Source: Symsagittifera roscoffensis
Lineage: Eukaryota; Xenacoelomorpha; Acoela; Convolutidae
Reading direction: 5' to 3'
DNA length: 64,000 nt
Assembly: GCF_963678635.1 (NCBI RefSeq)
Contig: NC_087063.1
Coordinates: 81,455,574 to 81,519,573 of the forward strand
Shown in pieces: positions 20,101-33,100 of the stretch. A model generated the notes under the pieces. That model made no database searches and was not told the DNA's origin. It saw nothing but the letters and a program-made list of their open reading frames with translations. Numbering within the stretch: position 1 is the stretch's first letter; every line of letters starts with the position of its first letter. The position numbers were made by a program, and so were the translations under genes.

Positions 20101-23100
20101 AGCTGGTGTATGCCAGGAAGCCGTGAGTAAAGTATTAAAAAATTATTTCTGAAAAATTAGCTAGAAAAAAGGGTGTTTGTTAGTGTAATGAACACAGTGA
20201 AGACTCTTATATATGATTTTTTCGTTTTTTCAGGAAAAGTCTTTTATTTTGTTCACGCTCATTTTTGATTTTTCGCGGTTTAATTTTTCATTTGTTTTAC
20301 GTTAAAAGAAAGGCAAATTTCACTATCGAACAGCAAGTGTCAAGCTCACGAAAAAGATTGACTTCTAGTTTCGAAAATGGAGATTGATCCAGTTTTTTCA
20401 AATTGGTGTAATTTTTATCAAAAAAGCACCAATCGTAACTTGTTCTTGAAAATCGCTTTGTTTTGTAGAGCTTTTTAAATTTTTACCCTTAGAAATTTCT
20501 TTCAAAATTTTTACCGTGTTTAGAATTTTCGTCACTATTCCCAAAACTACTTGCTAAATTTGGTTCAATCCAAAAAATCAGGGTTCGGAAATTTTCAATA
20601 AAAAATCAGAATGTCGAAAGCAGAGGCAATTTCCATGCTTTAGCAGAGAAAATTTTCGCAGAGAAAATTTGCTCTGTGGTTGTAATTTACTTACTCGATT
20701 TTGTTAAATTCTTTCTTCTGTTTTTTTTCGGCTTGATTGGTTTCGGCCTATTTTAGATCGGCTTAGTGGCGTCAGATTGCGTCTTTTGATGAGCGAAAAA
20801 TGTATTTGTGTGTGTGTTAAAGGAGTTAAATATGACTGCAAAGGACAATAAAAAGTTCATCATTTTTGCTGGCTCTGACATAATCAGATCTTTGGAAATC
20901 TCAGGTTTTTGGTTAGTTGACGGCGCCTTCAAATTGCTTCCAATGCATATTAGTTTTGTTAGTGCAGCACCTGTTGGCACCAATTGAACAAGTAAAAATT
21001 AGTTGGATTTTTGCCAGGATTGAGATAATCATTCCCGAACATCAATTCGCAGTATTGGTAGACCTCAAGCTAGCAGCATTTAATGCATTTGCCAAAGGAT
21101 TTCATGAAGCCCAGTTATCTCGGAGCTTCTTTCATTTTTCGCAAAATTTGTACATGAAAGTTCCAGATTTAAGCCTTCAAATGTTGTACGAGTCAAATCA
21201 CGAGCTCGATGTGACCTTGAAAATGTTTGCCTTGGTTTTGACAAATGTGAAAGTTCTGGCCAATCGTATTACGTAACAGTGAATTTCAGCAATTTTTAGA
21301 CGAAAAGTGTCTATATCAAGAGCCTCGTCTCAAACTACAACGTTGTGTTTCTCTCAGCCTTTTCGATCCATCGAAATGCTGCAAAAAGCACTATCGCTCG
21401 AACTGCGAACGCTTTTGAATTGTGGCGTCCGAGTATCTTAAGGTTAATCACTAAATTTTTTTAAGAGATGCTTTCGTGCAAAAGCTGAATTACTCCGTAA
21501 CGTTCATTACCCGAGTAATGAACGTAGTTAGTTGAGTACTCACATATAGGTCTGGGTGCTTTTTTTCAGGAAAAATTTGTTCACGCTCAATTTTGATTTT
21601 TCGAGGTTTGACTTTTGATTTCTTTTTAAGTTCAGTGCATTTCCATTGTTAAAAGGAAGGTAAAATCCACTATCAAACAGTAAAAGTGTATAGGTCACGA
21701 AAAAGGTGATCGACTTCTAATTTCGAAAATGGAAATTAATTATTAGATATCCCAGTGAAATAAAAGTTTTGCCTATTGATCTAGTTTTCTCAAATTGAGT
21801 TAACTTTATCAGAAAAGTGTCTGTCATAAATTGTTCTACAAATTGAAAGAGATTTAAGACCATCTATTTTTTTCTTCGAAATTCAAAAGTTGAAGATTTT
21901 TGAAAAAAACAAGTCAGTTTTTTTTTCAGTTTTCTTGCGTCCCTGTTAGTTGGCTATTTTCTATATTTCTTGACAATAACCAACCTAGATGGGTCATATA
22001 ATTTGATATATGAATTATGTTTTTTTTAAATTGCGAGAGCAAGTGCACTTGTAATCGGTAACTAGACTTTTTTCCCGTAAACAATTTTTTTTTATAAAAT
22101 ACTTCTGCTGCTGCAGTTACTTTCAAGTGCGGCAGTTACTGCTGCGATGACATGCTCAATTTCTTGAAATTCAAAAAAGAGTACCTTTTTAGTTCGTCGT
22201 AGTACTTAACATTTTTTTCAATAAGCTTGTTGAAAAAATGCTGTACAAAGTTTGATCTGATTTCAATTTAAAATATTTTTGAACTATGATTGAAAGTTGT
22301 TTTGTAATTTGTAAAATTCTCATTTTGAATAATTTTATACATTTTTTTTGTTTTTTTTTCCTTTTTTTTGCTTATGTTATATCAGCGGTGACATCATATA
22401 TTGTGCCGTTACGAAGGCAAAACATTTTCTTATGCTTTTGTGGGATTCAGGGGGATGGGTCGTAAAAACTTTTGAGTTTCAAAACTTTATTATGACTACA
22501 GTTGTTTTCGGCTTAACGGAGTTCGCCCCAATAATGTGGTCCATCCTCTTTTTTTTTTTAAACAAAATGCTAATCATAAGCAGTTTTTGAAGTTCGAAGT
22601 TCTTTAACTTGTTCTAATTTTTTTTTTCAAAAGTTGGGGAAGGTTCAATTTTTTTTTGGTTTTGTTCTTTTGGACTATTCTTATCTTCTGTTGGCTATGA
22701 GTTATGGGCTTTCCTTTCATTTTCTTGCTGCGAATTTATAGTGTTGATTTTATGTGGTATCGCAAATGGTGCTTCGCGTATGTAGAAGTTGTTCACGCTC
22801 AGATTTGATTTTTCGCAGTTTGACTTTTGATTTCTTTTCAAGTTTATGTTGTAGTGGAATTTGCCTTCCTTTCAACAAAAACACCTTTTTAAGGTTGCTT
22901 TCGAATATATTCCGTGACAATGGAGTGAAATTTTTCAAGAAACTTTTCAACTCACTTTTACAACAAAAAAAGTTCAGACTTCCATCTCTTTTTTCCTTCA
23001 CTATCTTGTATTGCGATATTTTTTATGAGAAATTTCCAGTCATAACCAATCGAATTAGGCGATCGTGAGTTTCAAAATACTTATTTCATTAGTTTTAGCT

Positions 23101-26100
23101 TTGAAGTCGGCTAACAGTGGACAAATTATTTCTGAGCATTGGTTTGCTTAACCGAGCCAGATTGCTCTTTTTGAAATCTTGTCTGATCTAGGTTCTCAAA
23201 ATAGCGGCAAGGTCTTTTTGTTAAAATTCGATGTTGGTTTACGTTAGTAGGTTGCTTGATGTTAAATTTACTTGAAACAAAGCCGAAAAGAGTGGCTAAT
23301 TCATACCAACATCAAAGATGCCGCACCTGGATGATTTGTCATAAGTCTATTGCACTAACGTCAATCAGACATTTGAAAAAGATTGAGAGACATTAACTCA
23401 CTGGACTCGAAATCAAACTCCATACCAGATATTGGCTCTTTTCAACTCCCCCTCTAATGTTTTTGTGCCATTGTCTTATGTCAACGTTTAAATAGTTTTT
23501 CAAGAATGAATTTCAATTAAGGGTGAGAGGGAAGTGGAAAAGAGCCTTTTTTAAATCAATTTTGTAGTTGGTTTTCTGAGGTTTGGAAGCCTTTATTTGA
23601 CTATGACAGTTGGACTTGTTGCAGCAATAGAGAAGGAGCCAGGAGTGATGGTGGAGTTTACGGGGGACGGAGGATTGGACACTACCTCTGATGATTCAGA
23701 ACAGCTGGGCGGTGAAGTCACTTCTCCCATGTCCAAGGCCGCCAACAGACACTCGAAGCAAGAGGTAAAACAAAAATAGACACCAATGAAGTAACTACGA
23801 TCACAATAACTAAACAACAGTCACAATAATTTATACAGTGCTGATTAAGAGTCGCTGAACGTAGTTGAGACTGTTATATATAGGTCATATTGATTTTTTT
23901 AGGTAAAAGTCTTAAAATTTGTTCAGGATCAAATTTATTTTTTCGCAGTTTAACTTTTGCTTTCTTTCGAAGTTAAGCTCATTTCCTTTCTTAGAAGGAA
24001 GAAAAACTCCACCATAGAACAGCAAAAGTGTAAAGGTTGCGAAAAACGTGATTGATTTTAGTTTCGAAAGTGGATTTTTTTCAGACTTGCCAGTGAATAA
24101 AAATTTAAGCTTTTTATCCATTTTCCTCAAATTAAGTTAATAATTTTGTTACGTGTCCATTATAAGTTGTTCTTGAATTTCAAAAAGGCCATCTATTTTT
24201 CATTCGAAAGTTGAAATTTTTCCAAAAAACTAGTTAGTATGTTTTTTCTGTTTACTTGCGTTGACTGACTCTTTTTCAACTTTCTTTTGGCTATTTTTTA
24301 ATTTAACCAGACAAACTTGATATTTAAAGCGCGTGTTTTTCATTGGTTTGATTTAAGACAAAGAATGTTGATGACATAAGTTGCTTCAATTTTTAGCATA
24401 TGGAAAATGGAGCAATTCAAATTGTGAAATTCGGGACCATTTTTACCCCAACAACATCGCAAACAATTTTTAAACGTTTTGCTCAAATTTTTGATGATTA
24501 TACCTTTCTTAAATTTTGATAGGCTACATAAAAGGCTCACCCGGATAAAGTGTCATCAATTGACCCATTGGTTGAGGCGTTTTTGGGTGAAATAGATAGC
24601 ACTACATTAATTCTGCTTGAAATTTAAACAAGTTTTATGTTCAGTATGTTTTGTCCCAAGTCAACTCAGTTCGAAAAAAAAAATGTTTCGAATTTAAAAT
24701 TTGTTTTGAGCACTTTTCACTTAAACGTTTGAGACATTAAAAGTTACAATGAACTCAAATATAACCGCAACAGGACAGAAAATGAGTACACTGATCTAGA
24801 AAGGCCAGTAAAAGGAAACATGTCAGAAAAGAGAAACGTGGTAAGCCAATCAGAATCGAGATAAGAAAATAAACGTTCGAAATATTTTCTTTTCTCATTT
24901 CTGATTGGCCTAATTTCGACGTGTTCACTTCATGACCTGTATAATTTTGGCTATTTAACCTCTAATTTAAAGAGCTAAATCGATAAAGCAATCGTAAGAT
25001 TTTAAAAATTGATTTCAACCCCGTTCAAAATTTTGTTTTGTGTAATTAAAACACGAATTTTTGTCACTTTTTTCTTAGCGTTGGCTGGTGGGCTGCTAAC
25101 TGCAAGATTTTTGTGCATCGGAGGAATTGATTTCTTACAAAATTGTTTGATATATGCTTGTTGATATATGTTTGGGTCAGTTTTTGTTAAGAGTCGATGA
25201 ACATAAGGAAGACTTATTCATGCCTTGAAATGGTTTTGAATTGGCGGTTTGACTTTCTTTCAAGTTCAGTTCATTAACTTTGATCGAAGGCCTGCAAACT
25301 GCTCTATTGGACAGCAAAATGTTTAAGGACTCGAAAAACATGATTTCCAGTTTTGAAAGTGGATTTAAATTTTCAGATTTTTTAAAATTGAGATTTTTTA
25401 AAAAGTAAGCTAGTATTTGTTTATTTCCTTGCATTGTTGCATTCATTGACTTTCCTAACTGTCTGTTGGCTATGTTTGCTCGTTTTACTTGGATTTCTCA
25501 ATGGAAAACTTTGTTATTAAGAGAAATGATATATTGGAATTAGGGTTGTGCGGCTTTAATTACTAGTAAGTAAGGTTCTAGTAAATGTACTAGTAACTTA
25601 CTAGTAAGTAAAATAAGGCCTGCTACTAGTAAGTTGAACGAAAATGAAATTTATGAAAAAAATAAGGCTCAATTATCAGTCTAAAGAGCAGAAAATTTTG
25701 TTTTTATATACTGCAACGCTGCTTCACTTGATAATACTGATCATAATGCTTAGTTTGCGGATTTTGAGTTTGTGTAAAATGAATAGTCTTCAAACTTGGT
25801 AGTTTTCAAGCAGACCCTGAGTTTTTGAAACCTACTAGTAAGTAAAAGTAACTTACTAGTAAAAAAGTGGTAACTTACACTTACCGGTAAACAAATTTTA
25901 CTGACTAGTAACTGCACCACCCTAATTGGAATACAGCATATCTAATATGGTGGCGAGAATCTCAACTTGGTGCAATATATCATGCATCGTAAGTGCATAG
26001 TTTTGAATAAGGAAATTCTACAAAACATGAATGAAAGGTTGAGACCTACCAAAACGCCCAAAAATTCAAGCAGTTTTTTTGAGTACAAATGGTTTTATAA

Positions 26101-29100
26101 GAATTCTTGGATGATTTTGTCCGCAAATTTGCGTTTTTTGCGAGCAGTTTATGCAGGCAGTTTTTGGAGTACAAATGGTATTATAAGAATTCTTGGATGG
26201 TTTTGACCCCAAATTTGCGGTTTTTTGCACGAGGGCTGCTCCCATATTTTTTAGCGGTCTTCCGAAGGCGCCGACACGCTTCTGGATGCTGGTGGCGTTG
26301 AAGATGTTAACTTGTTCATTATTTTGTTTAAGAGGGAGGGCATATTGGCGGATGATGGCAGCCAATCGGACGAGGACGTTGAAAGTGAGTCAATGAACAG
26401 TTTTTTTTCTAACATAAATGTTGGAGTATAAATGTTGAATTTGATTTTGACTTAACCCATTTCAGGTAGCAGACAGTCTCTCACTACTCGAGAAAAACTC
26501 TTCGGCTTTGGAGGGAGAAAGAAATTATCAACCCCTTCTATGGAGCGGCGACGAATGCAACCGGGTTTGGGTGTACGGAGAGTCGAAACCATGATTGGTA
26601 GCATCGGAGGTCTGAAGCGAAATGGGACAATCAAGAGAAAAAAAAGTGAACCAGATATGGGGGTAGGTTTACTCAGTCATAAATGTAAAAATTTGTGGCT
26701 TTATTGAGGAATTCTGTCGATATTCTTATTTTTTTCTCTTTAAAAAAATATGCTTGTGTAAGCTTCTTGGTTGTTTGAACCAGGGCCATTTATCAATGTC
26801 GCTTTGTGTTTGGCGGCTTTAAATTTTATCTTTCATATTTTCGAAATCAATGTATTTTGCTTGGATACAATTAGTTGACTATAAGTTAGTTGACAATAAT
26901 TTAATTTGATACTCCGAATGTCGATACTGAATTTGAAACATAATCTGATTTAATTTTTTCTGTTAATAGGCGAGATGGCAGAAATGAACAAAAAATGCAC
27001 AGAAGAATGAAATTTAAAATAGCTTGGATGGAATTGGGAAAAAATAGCTGGATATTCTGATGTTAATGTTTTGTGAATAAAATTATGTGCCAAAGATTGG
27101 TTGTATGCTCATTTAATGTTTGGTTCATTTGTGTTTTAGTCAGTGGTGGCTAGCAGTGAAAACAGCGGCGGGGCGGCTGAGAAAAGTTCCTTGGCGGGCC
27201 CTAAATTAATTGTGTCTGAACCTGCACCCATGGACCTACTCTCAAGTGAGGACAAACTGCTGATCAAGAGAAAAAATATTGTGATGGAACTATACACGAG
27301 TGAAGAGAGCTACACTGAGCACCTGAACAGGCTAAACGTGAGCAATTGTGATGCTTTCACCGAAAACTATTTTGATTTTTTTTAATTTTGGTTTTTGTTG
27401 ATTGATCTTTCTAAACTATATTTAAATGCGCGTGACACGTAGCTTACCATGTTTAAATTATATTTACCATGGTTAAGCTTCATAGCATATGTTAGCATGT
27501 TTAAGCTATATCGCATTTTGCGATGGTTAAGAATTTTTCGGTGTTTATTTAACCGAGTTTAAAATAATCCACCCAATAATGGGATGCTTTCAGGGTTACC
27601 CCAGGGGTTGCAAATTTAGCCACGAGTTAGGAACGCCCAAATCCTTTTGGTTTATCATAATACAACGATTTGTGACTTTTTCAAAAATTTCAAAAACCTC
27701 TAAGTAAAAAGTAATTCAAAATATTAAAATTCCCAAACCTGTAGTTGGGTGCTCTTAGAGCACTCTCAAGGATTGCGATTCTTGCCTCCAAATTTGACTG
27801 CTCAAATCCTTGTAGTTTTCGAGATATGACGTAATTTATGATTTATTTTTATTTTTTCAGAAACTTAGATTGTAAAAAATTCAAAAGATTTGTAATTCCC
27901 AGCCTTGTAGTTGGTTACTGTGAGGGTACCTTCAAGAGTTAAAAGTTGTAAATTGTGCGTCCAAATGCGACTGCTCAAATACTCTTTAATTTTCCGAGAT
28001 GTGACGTTTCTTATGTTTTTTTCTTGAATGTTCAAAGAACTTAGATCGTAAAAGTTGAAGATTCACAATTATAGTGAGGCTCTGTCAGGGCACTGCTAGA
28101 GATTGAAAATTTCCGCTCCGAATATGACTGCCTAACTCTTTGTAGTTTTCGAGATACGACGTTCTTAGTGATTTTTTTTTCAAAAAAAAATTTCAGAAAG
28201 TTTAAATTAAAATGTTTTTTGTTTTTTCAAATTCCCAACCCTGTAGTTGGGGGCTGTCCGAGGAATCTCAGGGGTTGCAAAACTTGCCCACAAATATGAC
28301 TGCTCAAATCTTTTACAGTTTGTTGGAATCTTTTTGACTTCACCCGAAAACTGCCATCACAATTCTCAGGTTGTTTTCAATCAGAAACCCGGTTTTGGGC
28401 ATCTTCTCTGCTTAAGCGGCCACAACCCGCTTTCTACAGGAAAAGAATGATCGATTTTGGAAAGTCTTTTGACCGTTTGTTAGAAGTTTTGACCGTTTTT
28501 ATAGAAATTTATTGAATTTTTGCTAAATTTACTCAATCACATCTGAGATGTAAAGCTCAATTCAAAGAACTGGTTGTGATAGTTGTTCAAGCAGAAGCGG
28601 CGACTCCTTAATTATTTGTAAGAGAAATGTTATCTCCTTGGGAAAATTGATTATCTCAAAAAAAATTTTTCTCTTCTAAATTATTTGAGTAAAGAACTAA
28701 CCAAGGTTTTTGGCAAAGTTCAATTTTTGAAATCACATTTTTCGTGCCGCATCAGTATAGCAATTTCATCCAATTGAGACAAACAAAAAACTTGGTCAAT
28801 CTATTTTTTTCAACCTTTTAAGTTTTTTCGACTTATGTTTTTTTGTTTGTGTTGTATCACAAGTGGTGCGAAGCTCCGTTTCGCCTGTGTTTAATTTTTT
28901 TTCCGCTCAGTCTGTGTCTACTCAAAAATTGTCGACTAAGTTGCGTTTTCACGGGTTTTTTGTTATGTATGCAACTTTCATTCAATTTGTAAGTGCAATT
29001 GATGTTCAATGTAGTTTCAGGGGGTGCTTGAAAATTTTTTAATGCATTATTTTTCGGCTCCAATTGTGTCTGCTCAAAGATTATCGGGTTAGTTGACTTA

Positions 29101-30098
29101 TCACGTGTCTTTCTTGTTTGAGCAACTTTTCAGCATATGTCAGGTTTCGACCTATATTAGATCGATGCAGTGGCATCTATTGAGTCGTTTGAGAGAAATT
29201 TTTTTATTTGTATCCGTGTTCCTAGCGGAAGGGGGGCTTGAAATTGTTTTTTAACTTAAGGTTTTTTTGGCATGAAGGGTGTGTGTTGAGGCGTTTTTGG
29301 CTTTGTTACCGCTTGGCAATTATAATTTCAAATTCAATCCCAGCCATCCGGTATATTTCTTTCAAGTCGCTGTAACACCGATACTTACGACTATAAAAAC
29401 CGGGAGTACGATTCCAGTCGAGACCTGTTTTTTTTTTGCAAACATATTTGAAAGTTTTCGTCTAATTTAGATTTATGTCTCTGCTTATTTTTGTCGGCTA
29501 GGTTCCGCATTTGTTTGTTTCCAGCATTCCAAAAGCTCATTGGAAATCTTTTTTCATTGTGCAGGTGATTTTCGGATTTTTTGGGCTGTTGTTGCAATTT
29601 TTATTGAAATTTTGATTTTTTTTTTCAATTTTTGTTCAAAATTTTCCATTGAACGCCCAAAAATCGCTTTTTGACCTGTGTTTGAAAACTTGCCTGAGGC
29701 GCAAAATTTTTGGTCAAAATAGGGTCGTTATAGTATTTTGGGTGTTCTCGAAATCAATTTGGGCGACCTAAAAAAAGGTCGGCAAAGTTTTTGTAATCAT
29801 GCAGATAATGATGATGAATCTGATCATGTTTATACTGAAAATAATGATTTTGGTTATGGTGGTCATGATGATGATCCTGAAAATGATTAACCTGATAATA
29901 ATAATCATAATAATAATTGTGGTTTCTGCGATTCGCTGAGAATCTACGAAAGGCCTTGCAGCCTGTCTAAGCATAGTCCATTTCTCTCATTTCCCCACAT
30001 TCCAGACTTTTGTTGAGCGACGCTCTTTTTTTAGCGACTCAAGGTCGTTTTTTTTTGCGTCTAGAAATTTAACGTGGCACCTTATAATGAAGATGACC

Positions 30099-30131
<33 letters not shown>

Positions 30132-33100
30132 AATGATACTTGTCCTGAAAATGATATGGTTCAGGTGATCAGGGACGAAATTGATGGGATGAAGCGGAAG
30201 GAAGAGTGTCACAGTGTGTTGCGAAGAGTGGTGGACAAGGCACTTCAGGTGCACTATGCTCACACGACTGTGACTAGACTGAAGAACAGTTTGGACAGGA
30301 GAGTGCTAGAGTATGACAAACAACAGCAGATATCCCCACCCATTGAGGCATCGGTGAGTAGTGACGTCATCAATAGTCGTAGTCTCTATTTCCAAACAAA
30401 TTATTCAGTGTTAATGAATCAAGTAAATTATTTACTTTTTCATTTTTTTCAACAAAAGTTTTGTGTCTTTTGATTACTATTTGAGTGTCAATGAAAGAGC
30501 TTAAATGATATAAAATTTTCACTGAAACTCAGGAGGTGATTATACTTGCGAGAGCAAGTGTCTTGAATGCAATTTTTTTCTGATGCATTGTTACTACACT
30601 ATCGGGCGACCAAATTATAAATATAAGAGCGCTCCTTTTTGCCTTTGTCGGTGTTTGTGTAAATTACCTGTTAGTTTTTTATTTCAGTTCGGACATTCGG
30701 CCATGAAGGAGGCGTACACACGGTTTATCCTTGAACACTCCAAATCCCAACTGGTGCTGAAGAATGCGCGAAATCAGAATCAGTCGTTCGACCAGATGCT
30801 GATCCGTTTTGAGGACAGATATCCTGACAAACTGAACATAGAAGCCCTGCTGATGAAACCAGTGCAGAAATTGCCACAGCTTATTCTCATTTTACAGGTT
30901 AGCAGATAATTTGATCGGGCATGTGCCTTTCTCCATTTGCAGTTGGAACAAATTTTCTCGAATTTAAAAATTTTTGAAGAACTGTTTTCGAAGTGAGAGC
31001 TTCTCGCTTGATACAGCTCTGTGACAAAACAGTCCAGAACTAGGATGATTCAGTATAAAATCAGATCATTTTTAAACGCATTTTCTCAACAGTTAACAGA
31101 ACTTTAAACTACAATAAAATTGTTTTACACGATGGTAGATGCAAAATGGGTTTTAAATCCTTGAGCGTTAAGAAAACTTGGCATTTACAATATTATTATT
31201 AGAAAAATATTCATTGTAAATGTGGAAATTATCTGAAGAGGATAGAAGAAGGACAATGTCTACACGAGTTGCTCTATTTTAAACAAAAACTGTAAATAAG
31301 TAATTAGACTTCAAAGCAATTTTCAGGTTAGCGACTTGTTTAACAAATCACTCAATAGGAATAGCGGACTATATAATGAACATGAGTAAAATTTCAAAAA
31401 TGTAAGCAAACATTTCGTTATGTTTGAAAAATTGCAAAACTTTTTAAAAGACTAGTGTTTTTTTTAAAAAAAAAAAACAGCCAGTTTTGTGAACTCATGT
31501 TTTTGGACTGGAATCAGTGGGTCGAATAGGATTATAGCTGCTCCGGCTGAAGGACTGAAAGTTTAAATAAATACTTTTTCCCCGCAAACAATTCGGTCCA
31601 CAGGACTCATTGAATCCCAATAAACCTTGCTTTATAGTTAATCAAATTCTGTAGTTTATCTTGCACACTTAGCTTGGTGGTAACGAATATGCCTTGGACG
31701 ACAAATGTTCTTGAGTTCGAATCTGACCAGGACCAGTTTTTTTTCAAACGGTAAATTTTCCGGATCAAAAAAAAATTTCGGCCTATTATTTGTCTGCTTA
31801 TGTTTTCTCGGCTTAATTGCCACATCTAAGAATCGTTTAATTTAGCTGTTAACAATTCTCACTGAAGTTGCTTTTACCATTTTAAAAATCCGGCTGAATT
31901 GATATTTATACCTTTCACATTGGTTATAATTTTACCAGCTCGATTTGTTAATTTCTTTTTCTTTTACTCTTTTTTATCGTTTTAATTAATATCGACGTAG
32001 TGGCCTCTTTTTGCGTCGTTAGGGTTGAAAGAAGTTCGATCGCTTTGAGGCTGTGTATTTTGGGCTGTGTTATCGCTTGGTAATTATAAACCCAAATCTA
32101 ATCAACTATCCGGCGCATCTGGCATAGAGGTAAAACAGCAGTTTTAGATGACAAAGGCTTGCTGTTTGAGTCCGGTCAGGCCATTTTTTTTAAAAAAGTT
32201 TTTTTTTCGGACTATCGTCCGTCTGTTTATGTCTGTCGGCTTCGTTCCCATAGCTCGATGGTTCAGCTTTATTCCAAGTTGCTGTAACCCCCATGCTTGA
32301 GACGACAAAGCCCGGGACTTCGATTCCAGTTGAGACCTGTTTTTTTGCAATTAAAAAATTTTGGCTAATTTAGATTATTGTCTGTCTGCTTTTTTGTCTG
32401 CTTAGTTACACAAAGGAGTTTTTTGAAAACTTGACTTTTTAGCATTCTTAAAACTCTTTGCAGAGTTTCCAATGATGCAGGCAATTTTTTCCCGAATAGT
32501 TTGGGCTATTGTTGCAATTTTTATTGATAAAAACGATTTTTTGTTTCATTTTTTCCGTTTGATTTTAATCATAGTCATTCATATTGTATCGCAAGTGGTG
32601 CGAAGCTCAGCTCGCCTTTGTGTTGAGAGTTTATGAACGTTTTTCAGACTTTTATAGGTCTTGATGCTTTTTTCAGAAAGTCTTAAATTTAGTACGCTCA
32701 AATTGATTTATTTATGGTTTGAATTTTGATTTCTTTGAAATTCATTTTTTCTTTTGTTGAAAAGAGGGCGAACTTCACTATCGAACAGCAAAAGTGTTAA
32801 AGTCACGAAAAAACGTGATCGGCTTCTAGTTTCGAAAGTGGAATTTATGTTTCAGATTTGCCAGCGAAACCGTAAAAATGAAGATCACTAGGGGCGGATC
32901 TAGGATTTTCTCGAGGAGGGGTGGATTTTTAAAAATATTTGTCGACCTTTTTTTTATGTCCGCCAAATTGATTTTCCGAGCTCTCCCAAAGCAGTTAAAA
33001 GACCCTTTTGAAAAATTTTGAAAAAAGGCTCCCCCTTCAAAATTAGTTATAATTAGTATGGTTACGGGTCTTTAACCAAAATTGGATATCTCAAAATAGT

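Larger units (their letters stand above)
12825..20352 (+). repeat. 7.5-kb tandem duplication, copy 2
   Basis: Direct tandem copy of 5247-12824. The offset falls from 7,578 to about 7,551-7,555 bp because of a net 27-bp deletion near 13950 and a few 1-bp indels. Identity appears above 98% by eye. The copy continues past the breakpoint into undisturbed MITE sequence after cacgaaaa at about 20352, which marks the ancestral right flank. Confidence 0.97.
20123..23624. other. Intron 5 with nested mobile-element debris
   Basis: Holds a MITE copy at the duplication edge (20175-20450), a MULE transposase relic (20831-21276), another MITE copy (21500-21960), a tRNA-headed-type element with a hairpin start near 22030 and end near 22757-22775, and a MITE fragment (22786-22890). 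No other gene seen. Confidence 0.6.

Noticed and set aside
27555-28320. CRISPR array
   Set aside because: Units are about 168 bp, strongly diverged and in a eukaryotic intron; no short identical repeats with unique spacers.
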